Shown: piece by piece, positions 25,621 to 33,576 of the stretch
Position numbering within the stretch: position 1 is the first letter of the stretch
Layout of the letters: every line of letters starts with the position of its first letter
DNA from: Candidatus Margulisiibacteriota bacterium
Lineage (GTDB): Bacteria > Margulisbacteria > WOR-1 > O2-12-FULL-45-9 > XYB2-FULL-48-7
Length of the DNA stretch: 64,000 nt
Assembly (NCBI GenBank): GCA_025453605.1
Contig: JALOPZ010000003.1
Span: forward strand, 33,354-97,353
Reading direction: 5' to 3'
Notes under the pieces: generated by a model
Databases searched by the model: none
Told to the model about the DNA's origin: nothing
What the model saw: only the letters and a program-made list of their open reading frames with translations
Program-made: the position numbers and the translations under genes

Positions 25621-26110
25621 GCAGCGACCTGATCAGCGACTCGACCTCGGTCGGTTTGGGGAGCGGGAGAGTGCCGCTCGCCGCGACCGGTGCTTCCACC
25701 CCGATCCCGACCACGCTGGAACGGAATTTCCCTCTTAATTCGTAAGGGATGCTGGTTTTACCGGCGGCGATCGCGTTCGCCAGATCGGTCGCCACGGCAA
25801 AAACCTTGACCAGATCGATCCGGGAGACGATCTGGAACGTCGCTTGGCCGGTCGCCCCGACTTCGATCGATGAAGACCGCCCGGTGCTGAATTCCCGTCC
25901 GTTAACGACCAGCGTGTAATCGATCACGCCGTTTAGCGCGATCGGGTTGCTGTTCTTGATCGAAAATTTTGAGGTGGCCTGGAGTTCCTGAAAGGAGAGC
26001 GGGGTGACATTGGTCTCCTGGTGGTCGATCTGCGGCGGATTAAGCGAGACACAACCGGTCAGGGCAAATGCGGCCAGCACACCAACGGCAACCAAGATGA
26101 TCTTTTTCAT
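25613..26110 (-). CDS. LEA14/WHy-type lipoprotein
   Basis: A signal peptide with the lipobox ALTGC makes this a lipoprotein. The rest (about 145 residues) resembles LEA type 2/WHy domains: FSIKNSNPIALNGVIDYTLVVNG is the typical start of that beta-sandwich. The ATG at 26110 is preferred over the GTG at 26119 because AAAGGAG is correctly spaced only for the ATG. It overlaps maf by four bases (ATGA). Function beyond a periplasmic or envelope role is unknown. Confidence 0.75.
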   Translation of the reverse strand: MKKIILVAVGVLAAFALTGCVSLNPPQIDHQETNVTPLSFQELQATSKFSIKNSNPIALNGVIDYTLVVNGREFSTGRSSSIEVGATGQATFQIVSRIDLVKVFAVATDLANAIAAGKTSIPYELRGKFRSSVVGIGVEAPVAASGTLPLPKPTEVESLIRSLLK

Positions 26111-26661
26111 TTTTGACACTCCTTTAATAAGATCTTTAAGGCCGCCACCGGCAGCCCGACCACATTATCATAGTCGCCGTCGATCCGGTCAATGAACGTT
26201 GCCTCGATCTCCTGAATGCCGTAGGCACCCGCTTTATCGAGCGGGCGGCCGGTCGCTACGTAAGCGGCGATCGTGCCGGCGCCGACTTTTTTCATCCGGA
26301 CCGTGGTGGTGACAAAAGTAGCGCCGACCCGTTTGCCAACTACCGCCAGGCCGGTGATGACCCGGTGGGTGTGGCCGGTCAGCGCGCGGAGCATCCGGAC
26401 TGCGTCCCGGTTATCGCGCGGTTTGCCCAGGATCTTTTGGCCGAGGACGACGATCGTGTCGGCCCCGATCACCGTCGCCCGGGGGTGGCGGCAGGAAACC
26501 TCGAGCGCTTTGGCCAGCGCCGCTTTGACCGCAAAGGCTTCGGGGGTCTGGGCTCTGACCGCGCTCTCGTCGACCCGGCTGGGGACCACGGTAAAGGTCT
26601 GGAGGAGCTTTTGCAGCAATAATTTGCGCCGCGGCGAAGCCGAGGCGAGGATGTATCTCAT
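26107..26661 (-). CDS. maf: Maf-family nucleoside triphosphate pyrophosphatase
   Basis: The 184-residue protein begins MRYILASASPRRKLLLQKL, the Maf signature, and has VIGADTIVVL and the DKAGAYGIQE stretch of the active site. Maf proteins hydrolyse dTTP/UTP or modified nucleotides and slow septation when overexpressed. First gene of a two-gene unit with the lipoprotein. Confidence 0.93.
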   Translation of the reverse strand: MRYILASASPRRKLLLQKLLQTFTVVPSRVDESAVRAQTPEAFAVKAALAKALEVSCRHPRATVIGADTIVVLGQKILGKPRDNRDAVRMLRALTGHTHRVITGLAVVGKRVGATFVTTTVRMKKVGAGTIAAYVATGRPLDKAGAYGIQEIEATFIDRIDGDYDNVVGLPVAALKILLKECQK

Positions 26662-26667
26662 TAAACG

Positions 26668-26673
26668 ATTATA
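26668..26673 (-). promoter_or_regulatory. -10 box of maf, leaderless
   Basis: TATAAT on the minus strand ends six bases before the ATG. Confidence 0.7.
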
Positions 26674-26676
26674 TGA

Positions 26677-26682
26677 TAAAAT
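26677..26682 (+). promoter_or_regulatory. extended -10 box of the cation efflux gene
   Basis: TGa-TAAAAT ends eight bases before the ATG at 26691. It lies four bases from the divergent maf -10. Confidence 0.65.
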
Positions 26683-26690
26683 TCTGGCTA

Positions 26691-27560
26691 ATGAAAGAAC
26701 GGTTTTTGGCCATCCGTCAGGTCTTGCTGCAGATCCTGGTCCTGAACTGGCTGGTAGCGGTCCTGAAGATCGTCGTCGGCATCCTGTTTAACGTCATGTC
26801 GATGGTGGCCGACGGTTTCCACTCTTTCTCCGACGGGACCAGTAATATCATCGGCCTGGTCGGGATCACCCTGGCTTCCCGGCCCAAAGACGAAGACCAC
26901 CCCTACGGGCACAAAAAGATCGAAACTTTTACCGCCCTGGGGATCGCCGCGCTCCTGCTGCTGGTCTGTTACGAGATCAGCCGGGCCGCTTTGAACCGTT
27001 TTTTTGCTCCGGTCGCGCCGGACGCCGGTCCTCTGACCTTTATCGTCATGGCGGTTACTCTGGCGGTCAATGGCTGGGTCGTCTACTACGAGCGGCGGCG
27101 GGGAGCAGAGCTGAAGAGCCCGATCCTGGCGGCCGATGCTCTCCATACCCGGACCGATATTTTTGTATCCCTGCTGGTTGTCTTTTCCCTGATCAGCGTC
27201 CGGCTCGGTTATCCGCTGATCGATCTGCTGGCCTCACTGGTCATTATCGTGATCATTATAATGACCGCCGCCCAGATCATTCGGCAGGTGTTTGACGTCC
27301 TGGTCGACCGGGCAGCGGTCGACCATAAAATGATCGAGGGGCTGCTTTTGGCCCATCCAGCGGTCAAACTGTGCCACAAGGTCAGGAGCCGCGGGCCGGA
27401 GGACGACATGCATATCGACCTGCACATCAGCGTCGATCCGGCGATGAGCGTCGACGCTTCGCATCAGCTGTCACACGATCTGCAGCAGGAGATCAAAGCC
27501 AATATCCCGGGGATCACCGATGTGATCATCCATATCGAACCGAGCCACCGTTTAAAATAA
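26691..27560 (+). CDS. cation diffusion facilitator (CDF) transporter
   Basis: The 289-residue protein has six membrane helices with metal-site motifs ADGFHSFSD (second helix) and ADALHTRTD (fifth helix). HPYGHKKIE and a C-terminal cytoplasmic domain (DDMHIDLHISVDPAMS) follow the CDF plan. It likely exports Zn2+, Fe2+, Mn2+ or similar ions. The ATG at 26691 is chosen because the extended -10 box sits eight bases upstream; an ATG at 26673 would lie inside the promoter. Confidence 0.88.
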   Translation: MKERFLAIRQVLLQILVLNWLVAVLKIVVGILFNVMSMVADGFHSFSDGTSNIIGLVGITLASRPKDEDHPYGHKKIETFTALGIAALLLLVCYEISRAALNRFFAPVAPDAGPLTFIVMAVTLAVNGWVVYYERRRGAELKSPILAADALHTRTDIFVSLLVVFSLISVRLGYPLIDLLASLVIIVIIIMTAAQIIRQVFDVLVDRAAVDHKMIEGLLLAHPAVKLCHKVRSRGPEDDMHIDLHISVDPAMSVDASHQLSHDLQQEIKANIPGITDVIIHIEPSHRLK

Positions 27561-27572
27561 AGTGAAATCCGC

Positions 27573-27601
27573 TTGCATTAATGGTGAAGATAGGGTAGGA
27601 T
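27573..27601 (+). promoter_or_regulatory. promoter of the RRM gene
   Basis: TTGCAT, a 17-base spacer and TAGGAT are seen, giving a start near 27608 and a leader of about 113 bases, long for this window. Confidence 0.5.
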
Positions 27602-27607
27602 AGAAGA

Positions 27608-27720
27608 GTCGAAGTTAATGGTTTAGATTCAAAGTGACTGCATCTTTTGATCAGGTGTCCCCGCAACGGGTCCCCATCCATTAAACCAGCAGAAAAATCT
27701 AATAAAGGAGAAAGTACACA
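27608..27720 (+). promoter_or_regulatory. structured 5' leader of the RRM gene
   Basis: TGGTTTA near the start of the leader can pair with TAAACCA shortly before the Shine-Dalgarno (AAAGGAG). Between them are CCCCG/CGGG-like segments that could form an inner hairpin. RRM proteins of this type are cold-induced in cyanobacteria, often through long leaders; this is inference. Confidence 0.35.
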
Positions 27721-28013
27721 TGAAGAGCATATTCGTAGGCAATTTGCCCTGGTCGACCACTGACGAAGATCTGAAAACGAAGTTTTCGGAATTCGGCAAC
27801 GTGATCTCGGCCCGGGTCGTTTCCGACAAGTTCACGGGCAAGTCCCGCGGCTTCGGATTTGTTGACATGGAAGACGCGGATGCCGATAAGGCCATTGCCG
27901 GGATGACCGGTTTCAAATGGGGCGACCGTGAGCTGACTGTTAACGAAGCCAAGCCCAAGTCGGAAGGCGGCGGCCGCGACCGCGGTCCCCGGCGCGATTT
28001 CAACCGGTTCTAA
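27721..28013 (+). CDS. single-RRM RNA-binding protein
   Basis: The 97-residue protein has RNP-2 IFVGNL (residues 4-9) and RNP-1 KSRGFGFVDM (about 41-50), then a short Gly/Arg tail (GGGRDRGPRRDFNRF). This matches the cyanobacterial Rbp-type glycine-rich RNA-binding proteins. It has a clear Shine-Dalgarno, a long leader and a strong terminator, so it is an independent unit, probably highly expressed. Confidence 0.92.
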
Positions 28014-28038
28014 TAAAAAGGATCGTTGATCAACAAGA

Positions 28039-28065
28039 GGCCCTGGTGCAAACCAGGGCCTTTTT
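28039..28065 (+). terminator. intrinsic terminator after the RRM gene
   Basis: GGCCCTGGT and ACCAGGGCC form a perfect nine-pair stem with a GCAA tetraloop, followed by five T. Confidence 0.92.
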
Positions 28066-28068
28066 GTA

Positions 28069-28074
28069 TATAAT
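28069..28074 (+). promoter_or_regulatory. -10 box of the TspO gene
   Basis: TATAAT sits directly after the terminator T-run and ends 22 bases before the ATG, leaving space for AAGGAGG. Confidence 0.6.
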
Positions 28075-28096
28075 ATGGGCGCGTAAGGAGGTTATT

Positions 28097-28564
28097 ATGA
28101 AATATGTTCGGTTGCTCCTTTCCCTGGGCGTCTGTTTTGGTGCCGCCGCTTTTGGCTCGGCCGCGACGATGCCGCAGATCGCGACCTGGTATGCCGCTTT
28201 GCAAAAACCGTTCTTTAGTCCGCCGAACTGGATCTTTGGCCCGGTCTGGACGCTTCTCTACGCCATGATGGCGGTCGCCGCCTGGCTGGTCTGGGAAAAG
28301 GGGTGGGACAAAAAAGGAGTTAAATTCGCCCTGCTGGCTTTCGGCGAACAGCTGGCGTTAAATGTCCTCTGGTCATTCTTGTTCTTTGCCTGGCACAGTT
28401 TATGGGGCGCCTATCTGGGGATCATTGTTCTCTGGGCGTTGATCCTGCTGACGATCATCAGGTTCCGCCGGCTCGATCAGGCCGCGGCCTGGTTATTAGT
28501 TCCCTATATCCTGTGGGTTAGCTTTGCCTCGTTCCTCAATCTGGCGATCGCGTTACTGAACTGA
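28097..28564 (+). CDS. tspO: TspO/MBR family membrane protein
   Basis: The 155-residue protein has five membrane helices and is rich in Trp. KPFFSPPNWIFGPVWTLLYA is the hallmark TspO stretch. TspO proteins bind porphyrins/tetrapyrroles and act in stress or outer-membrane transport regulation. The start at 28097 is fixed by AAGGAGG at 28085-28091. Its end overlaps the convergent DUF1667 gene by 12 bases. Confidence 0.93.
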   Translation: MKYVRLLLSLGVCFGAAAFGSAATMPQIATWYAALQKPFFSPPNWIFGPVWTLLYAMMAVAAWLVWEKGWDKKGVKFALLAFGEQLALNVLWSFLFFAWHSLWGAYLGIIVLWALILLTIIRFRRLDQAAAWLLVPYILWVSFASFLNLAIALLN

Positions 28565-28909
28565 GCGGGTCGCGATCAGGTCGACCCCCAGACAGAGCAG
28601 GTCTTTGATAACGACCTCGCCAACGGCGACCGGGTGGGTCAAGCGGGCGCCGGAGATCAACGCCATCGCTTCGAGCAGTCGGGCTTTCGGGATCGGTTTA
28701 TCGGTCCGGACCGGAACGAGCTTAAGGTCGAGCCCCTCGGTCAGGACGGTCGTTGTTAATATCCTCATGGGACTCTCGATCTCCTGCCGGCCGTAAGCCA
28801 GCCCTTTTTCACACTGATTACCGGTCAGGCTGATCACCCGTCCGCCTTCTTCATTGATCTCAAGTTGGCATCCTTTGGGACACTCAATGCAGGTCATTTT
28901 TCTAAGCAT
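28553..28909 (-). CDS. DUF1667 cysteine-rich protein
   Basis: The 118-residue protein has an N-terminal CIECPKGCQLEI and later NQCEKG, a four-Cys metal or iron-sulfur site. DUF1667 proteins are routinely encoded with GlpA-like and FAD-dependent oxidoreductases, as here, and are presumed electron-transfer partners. It is the last gene of the glycerol operon and overlaps the previous one by eight bases. Confidence 0.85.
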   Translation of the reverse strand: MLRKMTCIECPKGCQLEINEEGGRVISLTGNQCEKGLAYGRQEIESPMRILTTTVLTEGLDLKLVPVRTDKPIPKARLLEAMALISGARLTHPVAVGEVVIKDLLCLGVDLIATRSVQ

Positions 28910-29825
28910 TTTTCAGGTACTCCGCTGCCGCTTCGCCGGCTTTCTGACTATCCCGGGTGACATTATCGACCAGGTCATAGACCTTGAGCGAGTTGCCGCA
29001 AACGAACAGACCGGGGAGGTTCGGCTTGGCCGGGTCGGGCGATCCGGCCTGCTCGATCAGTTCGTTCTCGGGGATCAAGCCGACCGACACCAGCACCGTA
29101 TCACAGGTCAGCTCAAAGGTCTCTTTGGTCTCATTGTTCTCGACGGTCACTTTCTCGACCCGGTCCCGGCCGTGGATCAGTGCGACCCGGTGGTTAAGGT
29201 AGAGCGGGATCTGAAAATCCTCCAGGCACTGAACGACGTTGCGGACCAGGCCGCGCGACTCTTTTTGGATCTCCACGACCGCCTTGACCCTGGCCCCTTC
29301 CAGGGTGAAACGGCGCGCCATGATCAGGCCGATGTCGCCCGAACCGATGACGACGATCTCTTTCCCGGGGAGCCAACCTTCGATGTTGACCATCTTCTGG
29401 GCCAGGCCGGCGGGAAAGATCCCGGCCGGACGGGTGCCGGCGATATGGATCATCTCGCGCGTCCGCTCCCGGCAGCCGGTCGCCATGATCAGCGCTCTGG
29501 GCTGGAGAGTGACCATCCCACCCGGCTTTAGATAGGTCAGTTCCCTGTCGGCGGTCAGCCTAACGACGAACGACCGGAGGCTGACTTCGATCTCCTGGGC
29601 CGCCGCAACTTGTTTAATAAAGCGGTCGGCGTACTCCGGACCGGTCAGGTCGGTTTTAAAGTGATGGAGACCGAAGCCGGGGTGGATGCATTGGTTAAGG
29701 ATGCCGCCCAGATACTGATCGCGCTCGATCAGCAGGATATCCTTTACTCCCGCTTGATAGGCGGCTAAAGCGGCAGCCATTCCCGCAGGTCCGCCTCCAA
29801 CTATCACTAAATCCCTTTGTTCCAC
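28902..29825 (-). CDS. FAD-dependent pyridine nucleotide oxidoreductase of the glycerol operon
   Basis: The 307-residue protein has an N-terminal FAD-binding VIVGGGPAGMAAALAA and a second dinucleotide fold IVVIGSGDIGLIMARR, in the thioredoxin-reductase-like family. No redox-active CxxC is seen. With GlpA-like and DUF1667 neighbours it probably re-oxidises the glycerol-3-phosphate dehydrogenase. The start is GTG at 29825, which lies within a heptanucleotide array at the gene junction. Confidence 0.85.
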   Translation of the reverse strand: MEQRDLVIVGGGPAGMAAALAAYQAGVKDILLIERDQYLGGILNQCIHPGFGLHHFKTDLTGPEYADRFIKQVAAAQEIEVSLRSFVVRLTADRELTYLKPGGMVTLQPRALIMATGCRERTREMIHIAGTRPAGIFPAGLAQKMVNIEGWLPGKEIVVIGSGDIGLIMARRFTLEGARVKAVVEIQKESRGLVRNVVQCLEDFQIPLYLNHRVALIHGRDRVEKVTVENNETKETFELTCDTVLVSVGLIPENELIEQAGSPDPAKPNLPGLFVCGNSLKVYDLVDNVTRDSQKAGEAAAEYLKNA

Positions 29826-29846
29826 GTTCTACTCTCTACTTTCCAC
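29819..29846 (-). repeat. heptanucleotide array spanning a gene junction
   Basis: On the minus strand GTGGAAA, GTAGAGA, GTAGAAC and GTGGAAC follow each other (28 bp). The array contains the stop of the GlpA-like gene and the GTG start of the next gene. Confidence 0.65.
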
Positions 29847-31292
29847 GATCACATTAGAGCCGGGGCCGCGTTTGGTGATCTCGGTCGGTTTCAATTTCAG
29901 CTCCTCGATCATGATCTTCATTATCCGGGTGGTGCAAAAGCCGCCGTGGCAGCGACCCGCCTGGGCTCTGGTCCGGAACTTGATCCCGTCGAGCGTCCGC
30001 GCCCCTCTTTTGATGGCGTCGCGCACCTCTCTGGCCGAGACCATTTCACAACGGCAGACGATCTCACCGTAGGTCGGGTCTTGTTCCAGCAGAAAGGGGA
30101 GATGGGTCACGGGTAACGAGAACAGATGGGTGGTCTTGGGCCGGTAATGCTGAAAACTGAGTTTGCGATGCGGCCAGAGACCGTGTTTTTTCAGCAATTC
30201 GACGACCAGCAGGGCGATCGCCGGGCCGGCCGTCAGGCCGGGGGATTGAATGCCGGCAACGGTGATCAGCCCGGGGACCTTGGCTTCGTGGCGAATGATA
30301 AAGTCCTTGCCGGCGACCGGCCGCAGGCCGGCGAAGTAAGCAATAATATCGTTCTCGCTGAGTGAGGGGACAAGTTGTCTGGTCGCCGCCAGGACTTTTT
30401 GCAATCCGGCGTCGGAGGTTGACCGGTCCTCTTTATCGGCGACCTCTTCAGCGGTCGGTCCGATCATCGGGTTGCCGTCCGACGTTTTGATGACCAGTAT
30501 TCCTTTGGTCGTTGGGGTGGGGAGGGGAAAGATGATATGGTTGACCAGATGCTCGCGCTTTTTATCGAGCAGGAATTCTTCCCCTTTGCGCGGTTTGATC
30601 GTCAGATCGTCAATGCCGGCCAGTCTGGCGACCTCGTCGGCATACAGGCCGGCGCAATTTATGACAAAGCGAGCCCGGAAAGTGACCTCGGAACCTGAGA
30701 CTGAACGTCTCGGTTCCTCGGTCCTGGAAACCGAGACGTTTAGTCTCCGGTTTCCAGGTTCTGGTGTAATACCGGTAACTTTGTGGCCGAGGAAGATCTT
30801 GACGCCGTTGCGGGCGGCATTCTCGGCCAGAGCATAGACCCAGCGGTAGGGGGAGATGATCCCGGCGGTCGGCGCGTAGAGAGCGGCGAGGGCGTCGGGA
30901 TTGAGGTTCGGTTCGTGCTCGCGCAGCCAGGCGCGCTCGACGATCCGCAGGCGGGGGACGCCGAGCCGCTCCCCTTCCGCTTTGATCTGCTGCAGCCGCG
31001 GCCGGTCTGCCTCGTTAAAGATGACGATCAGTTCGCCGACTTCCTTAAAATCGACGCCGAGCTCTTTGGCGATCTCCCGGGTCAGCAGATTCCCCAGCAC
31101 GCAAAACTTTCCTTTGAGCGAGTCGGGCGGGTTTTGGGTGCCGGGGTGGATGATGCCGGAGTTCGACTTGGAAACGCCGAAGGCGAGCTCAGTTTCTTTC
31201 TCCAGGAGAGCGATCTTGAGCCGGTAACGGGAGAGTTCGCGGGCGATCGCCGCGCCCGTCACCCCGCCGCCGATGATCAGGACGTCGTACAT
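29829..31292 (-). CDS. GlpA-like FAD-dependent glycerol-3-phosphate dehydrogenase
   Basis: The 487-residue protein has an N-terminal FAD site (VLIIGGGVTGAAIARELS) and a C-terminal BFD-like [2Fe-2S] domain (CRCEMVSAREV and GRCHGGFCTTRI), as in anaerobic GlpA. It likely oxidises sn-glycerol-3-phosphate to dihydroxyacetone phosphate. Residues about 180-202 (PGNRRLNVSVSRTEEPRRSV) come from two tandem palindromic elements in a loop before VINCAGLYADE. It overlaps glpK by 16 bases. Confidence 0.87.
   Translation of the reverse strand: MYDVLIIGGGVTGAAIARELSRYRLKIALLEKETELAFGVSKSNSGIIHPGTQNPPDSLKGKFCVLGNLLTREIAKELGVDFKEVGELIVIFNEADRPRLQQIKAEGERLGVPRLRIVERAWLREHEPNLNPDALAALYAPTAGIISPYRWVYALAENAARNGVKIFLGHKVTGITPEPGNRRLNVSVSRTEEPRRSVSGSEVTFRARFVINCAGLYADEVARLAGIDDLTIKPRKGEEFLLDKKREHLVNHIIFPLPTPTTKGILVIKTSDGNPMIGPTAEEVADKEDRSTSDAGLQKVLAATRQLVPSLSENDIIAYFAGLRPVAGKDFIIRHEAKVPGLITVAGIQSPGLTAGPAIALLVVELLKKHGLWPHRKLSFQHYRPKTTHLFSLPVTHLPFLLEQDPTYGEIVCRCEMVSAREVRDAIKRGARTLDGIKFRTRAQAGRCHGGFCTTRIMKIMIEELKLKPTEITKRGPGSNVIVESRE
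30103..30123 (-). repeat. heptanucleotide array inside the GlpA-like gene
   Basis: On the plus strand TGGGTCA, CGGGTAA and CGAGAAC follow each other; it encodes LFSLPVTHLP on the minus strand. Related to the array at 52945. Confidence 0.5.
30690..30717 (-). repeat. in-frame palindromic element, copy 2
   Basis: GGAACC/GGTTCC arms enclose the stem GAGAC/GTCTC. It is translated as EPRRSVSGS, the same reading phase as copy 1 in nfnB. Confidence 0.8.
30723..30758 (-). repeat. in-frame palindromic element, copy 3
   Basis: Arms CCTGGAAACC and GGTTTCCAGG enclose GAGAC-GTTTA-GTCTC. It lies eight bases from copy 2 and is translated as PGNRRLNVSVSR. Confidence 0.8.
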
Positions 31293-32746
31293 GAGCGGAT
31301 GGCTTTCTGCCAGCCCAGGTAGAGCTCGGCGGAGGATCTTTTTGACCGGAAGACCCTGTCGACCGACCAGAAACGCTTGATCTCGGCGCTATTTCGCCAG
31401 AAACCGACCGCCAGGCCCGCCAGGTAAGCGGCGCCGAGCGAGGTTGTTTCGATTATTTTCGGCCGCAGTATATTTATTCCAAGTGTATCCGCCTGGAACT
31501 GGCAGAGGAAGTTATTGGCGACGGCGCCGCCGTCGACTTTGAGCTCATTGATCTGCAAACCGGACTCTTTTCTCATGGTGTCGAGGACATCTTTGGTTGA
31601 ATAACACATTGACTCGAGGGCGGCGCGGACGAGATGGTTCTTGTTGGCCCCGCGAGTTAAACCGACGATCGTCCCGCGGGCATGCTGGTTCCAGTAGGGG
31701 GCGCCGAGACCGACGAATGCCGGAACAAAGTAGACGCCGCCGTTGTCCTTGACGCTTTGCGCCATCTTTTCCGAATCAGCCGATCTTTTCAACAGACCGA
31801 GCTGGTCGCGGAGCCACTGGATCGCCGCACCGGCGATAAAGATCGAACCTTCCAGGGCGTAGGCGACTTTGCCTTCCGGTCCGCAGGCGAGGGTGGTGAT
31901 CAAACCGTGCCGGGAATTGACCCGTTTCCGGCCGGTATTAAGCAGGATGAACGCGCCGGTCCCGTAGGTGTTCTTGATCTCTCCCGGTTCAAAGCAGGTT
32001 TGGCCAAACAGCGCAGCCTGCTGGTCGCCGGCGATCCCGGTGATCGGGATCCCGGCCGGCAGTTTGCCGATCTTCACGCTCTCGCCAAATTCGCCGGACG
32101 AAGGGAGCACTTTGGGCAGCATCGTCGCCGGAATATTGAACAACTTGAGCAGATCTTTATCCCAGGCTAGTTTTTCAATATTATAAAGCATCGTTCGCGA
32201 AGCATTGGTGTAGTCTGTGGCGTGACTCCTCCCACCAGTCAACTTCCATAATATCCAGGAATCAGTGGTCCCAAATACCACATTTTTGACTTTTGACTTT
32301 TGACTTTTTACTTTTGTGAGTATCCACTCGATCTTCGTGGCCGAGAAATACGCGTCGATCGGTAGGCCGGTCTTTTTTCTGATCGAACCGGCCAAACCCC
32401 ACTTCCTTTTCAACTGGTCGCAGCGCTCCGCTGTCCGCCGGCATTGCCAGACGATGGCGTTATGGACCGGTTTCCCGGTTGTTCTATCCCAGACGACCGT
32501 TGTCTCCCTTTGGTTGGTTATCCCGATCGCGGCGATGGAGGTGGGGGGGACTTTAGACAAGACCTTCTGGACAGTAGCGTACACACTTTGCCAGATCTCT
32601 TCCGGTTTATGCTCGACCCAGCCCGGTTTAGGAAAATATTGCGGAAATTCCTGGTAAGCGCTGGCGATCTGGCGGCCGCGCCGGTCGTAAACGATCGCCC
32701 GGCTACCCGTGGTCCCCTGATCGATCGCCAGAATGAAGCGCTTCAA
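31277..32746 (-). CDS. glpK: glycerol kinase
   Basis: The 489-residue FGGY kinase starts MKRFILAIDQGTTGSRAIV and has GITGIAGDQQAALFGQ and YGTGAFILLNTG. It makes sn-glycerol-3-phosphate for the downstream dehydrogenase. A heptad array (32287-32314) encodes KVKSQKSKVKN near residue 148. It overlaps the lipase by four bases. Confidence 0.96.
   Translation of the reverse strand: MKRFILAIDQGTTGSRAIVYDRRGRQIASAYQEFPQYFPKPGWVEHKPEEIWQSVYATVQKVLSKVPPTSIAAIGITNQRETTVVWDRTTGKPVHNAIVWQCRRTAERCDQLKRKWGLAGSIRKKTGLPIDAYFSATKIEWILTKVKSQKSKVKNVVFGTTDSWILWKLTGGRSHATDYTNASRTMLYNIEKLAWDKDLLKLFNIPATMLPKVLPSSGEFGESVKIGKLPAGIPITGIAGDQQAALFGQTCFEPGEIKNTYGTGAFILLNTGRKRVNSRHGLITTLACGPEGKVAYALEGSIFIAGAAIQWLRDQLGLLKRSADSEKMAQSVKDNGGVYFVPAFVGLGAPYWNQHARGTIVGLTRGANKNHLVRAALESMCYSTKDVLDTMRKESGLQINELKVDGGAVANNFLCQFQADTLGINILRPKIIETTSLGAAYLAGLAVGFWRNSAEIKRFWSVDRVFRSKRSSAELYLGWQKAIRSCTTS
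32287..32314 (-). repeat. heptanucleotide array (4 x 7 bp) inside glpK
   Basis: On the plus strand three TGACTTT and one TTACTTT make exactly 28 bp. Translated on the minus strand as a Lys/Ser/Gln-rich loop. Confidence 0.8.
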
Positions 32747-33561
32747 AGACGCGGCTCCAGCCAGGCCAGCAGATCGGCGTAGACTTTTTCCCGCTCGAGA
32801 TCGATGTACAGGGCGTGGCTCATGGCCGGATACTCGATCAGCTTTTTGTCGGCAGTGGCCAATTGGCCGAAAGTCCTTTTAGCGGCCGGGGTCGAGATCA
32901 TCGCGTCCTGGCCGGAGACCTGCATCAGGACCGGGAGCCGGAATTGTTTGGCCCGGGCGGCGGCATTGATCTGGGCAAAGAGGGTGTTAATAAGCAGTTT
33001 GGCGCTAGCGTAGCGGTATTCGTCGGGATTATTATCCATTACTTGCCGGTAAGCCAGGTCGCGGGTACACATCGCGGCGGTGAAAGGCATCTTGTACTGG
33101 TGCCGGGGATCGATGACGAAGAAAAAGGGGAGGGTCAGGTAATCGACCAAGCTAAATTTCATCGCGTTGGCAAAAGCGGGCGACATCAGGACGAGGCCGG
33201 CCAGGCCGGCCGGTTCGCGGGCAGCCGCCTGGAAAGCGATCAGGGCGCCCAGACTTTCGCCGATCAAATAGATCTTTTTACCGGGATGGGCCTGCTCGGC
33301 CGCTTGGCGGAGTTGGCGCAGGTCCTGCAAGTAGGTGGCGAAGGAATTGATATGGCCGCGCGGCCGGTCCGGTGTTTGGCCAAAGCCTTTTAATTCGAGC
33401 GCGTAACAGGTGAAGCCGCGGGCGGCGAAATAGTCGGCGAAAAAGTTCCAGCGGGCGGAGTGCGCACCGAGGCCGTGGACCAGGAGGAGGACAGCCTTAG
33501 TTTGCGGCGCCGGCCAGTGGCGGTACAGTACATCGCTCTTTTCCAACCGCTGCAATTCCAC
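32743..33561 (-). CDS. alpha/beta hydrolase, monoacylglycerol lipase-like
   Basis: The 272-residue hydrolase has LLLVHGLGAHSARW (oxyanion region), the nucleophile Ser in LIGESLGALIA, Asp in SGQDAMI and His in YPAMSHALY. This fits monoglyceride lipase/lysophospholipase. The start is GTG directly after a -10 box. As first gene of the operon with glpK and the GlpA-like gene it would supply glycerol from monoglycerides or lysolipids. Confidence 0.85.
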   Translation of the reverse strand: MELQRLEKSDVLYRHWPAPQTKAVLLLVHGLGAHSARWNFFADYFAARGFTCYALELKGFGQTPDRPRGHINSFATYLQDLRQLRQAAEQAHPGKKIYLIGESLGALIAFQAAAREPAGLAGLVLMSPAFANAMKFSLVDYLTLPFFFVIDPRHQYKMPFTAAMCTRDLAYRQVMDNNPDEYRYASAKLLINTLFAQINAAARAKQFRLPVLMQVSGQDAMISTPAAKRTFGQLATADKKLIEYPAMSHALYIDLEREKVYADLLAWLEPRL

Positions 33562-33563
33562 GG

Positions 33564-33569
33564 TATAAT
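33564..33569 (+). promoter_or_regulatory. -10 box of the 33576 gene, leaderless
   Basis: TATAAT ends six bases before the ATG at 33576. The opposite-strand -10 lies at 33571-33576, in the same 14-base intergenic gap. Confidence 0.75.
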
Positions 33570-33570
33570 G

Positions 33571-33576
33571 ATATTA
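33571..33576 (-). promoter_or_regulatory. -10 box of the lipase-glpK operon
   Basis: TAATAT on the minus strand ends nine bases before the GTG at 33561 and overlaps the first base of the divergent start codon. Confidence 0.6.
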
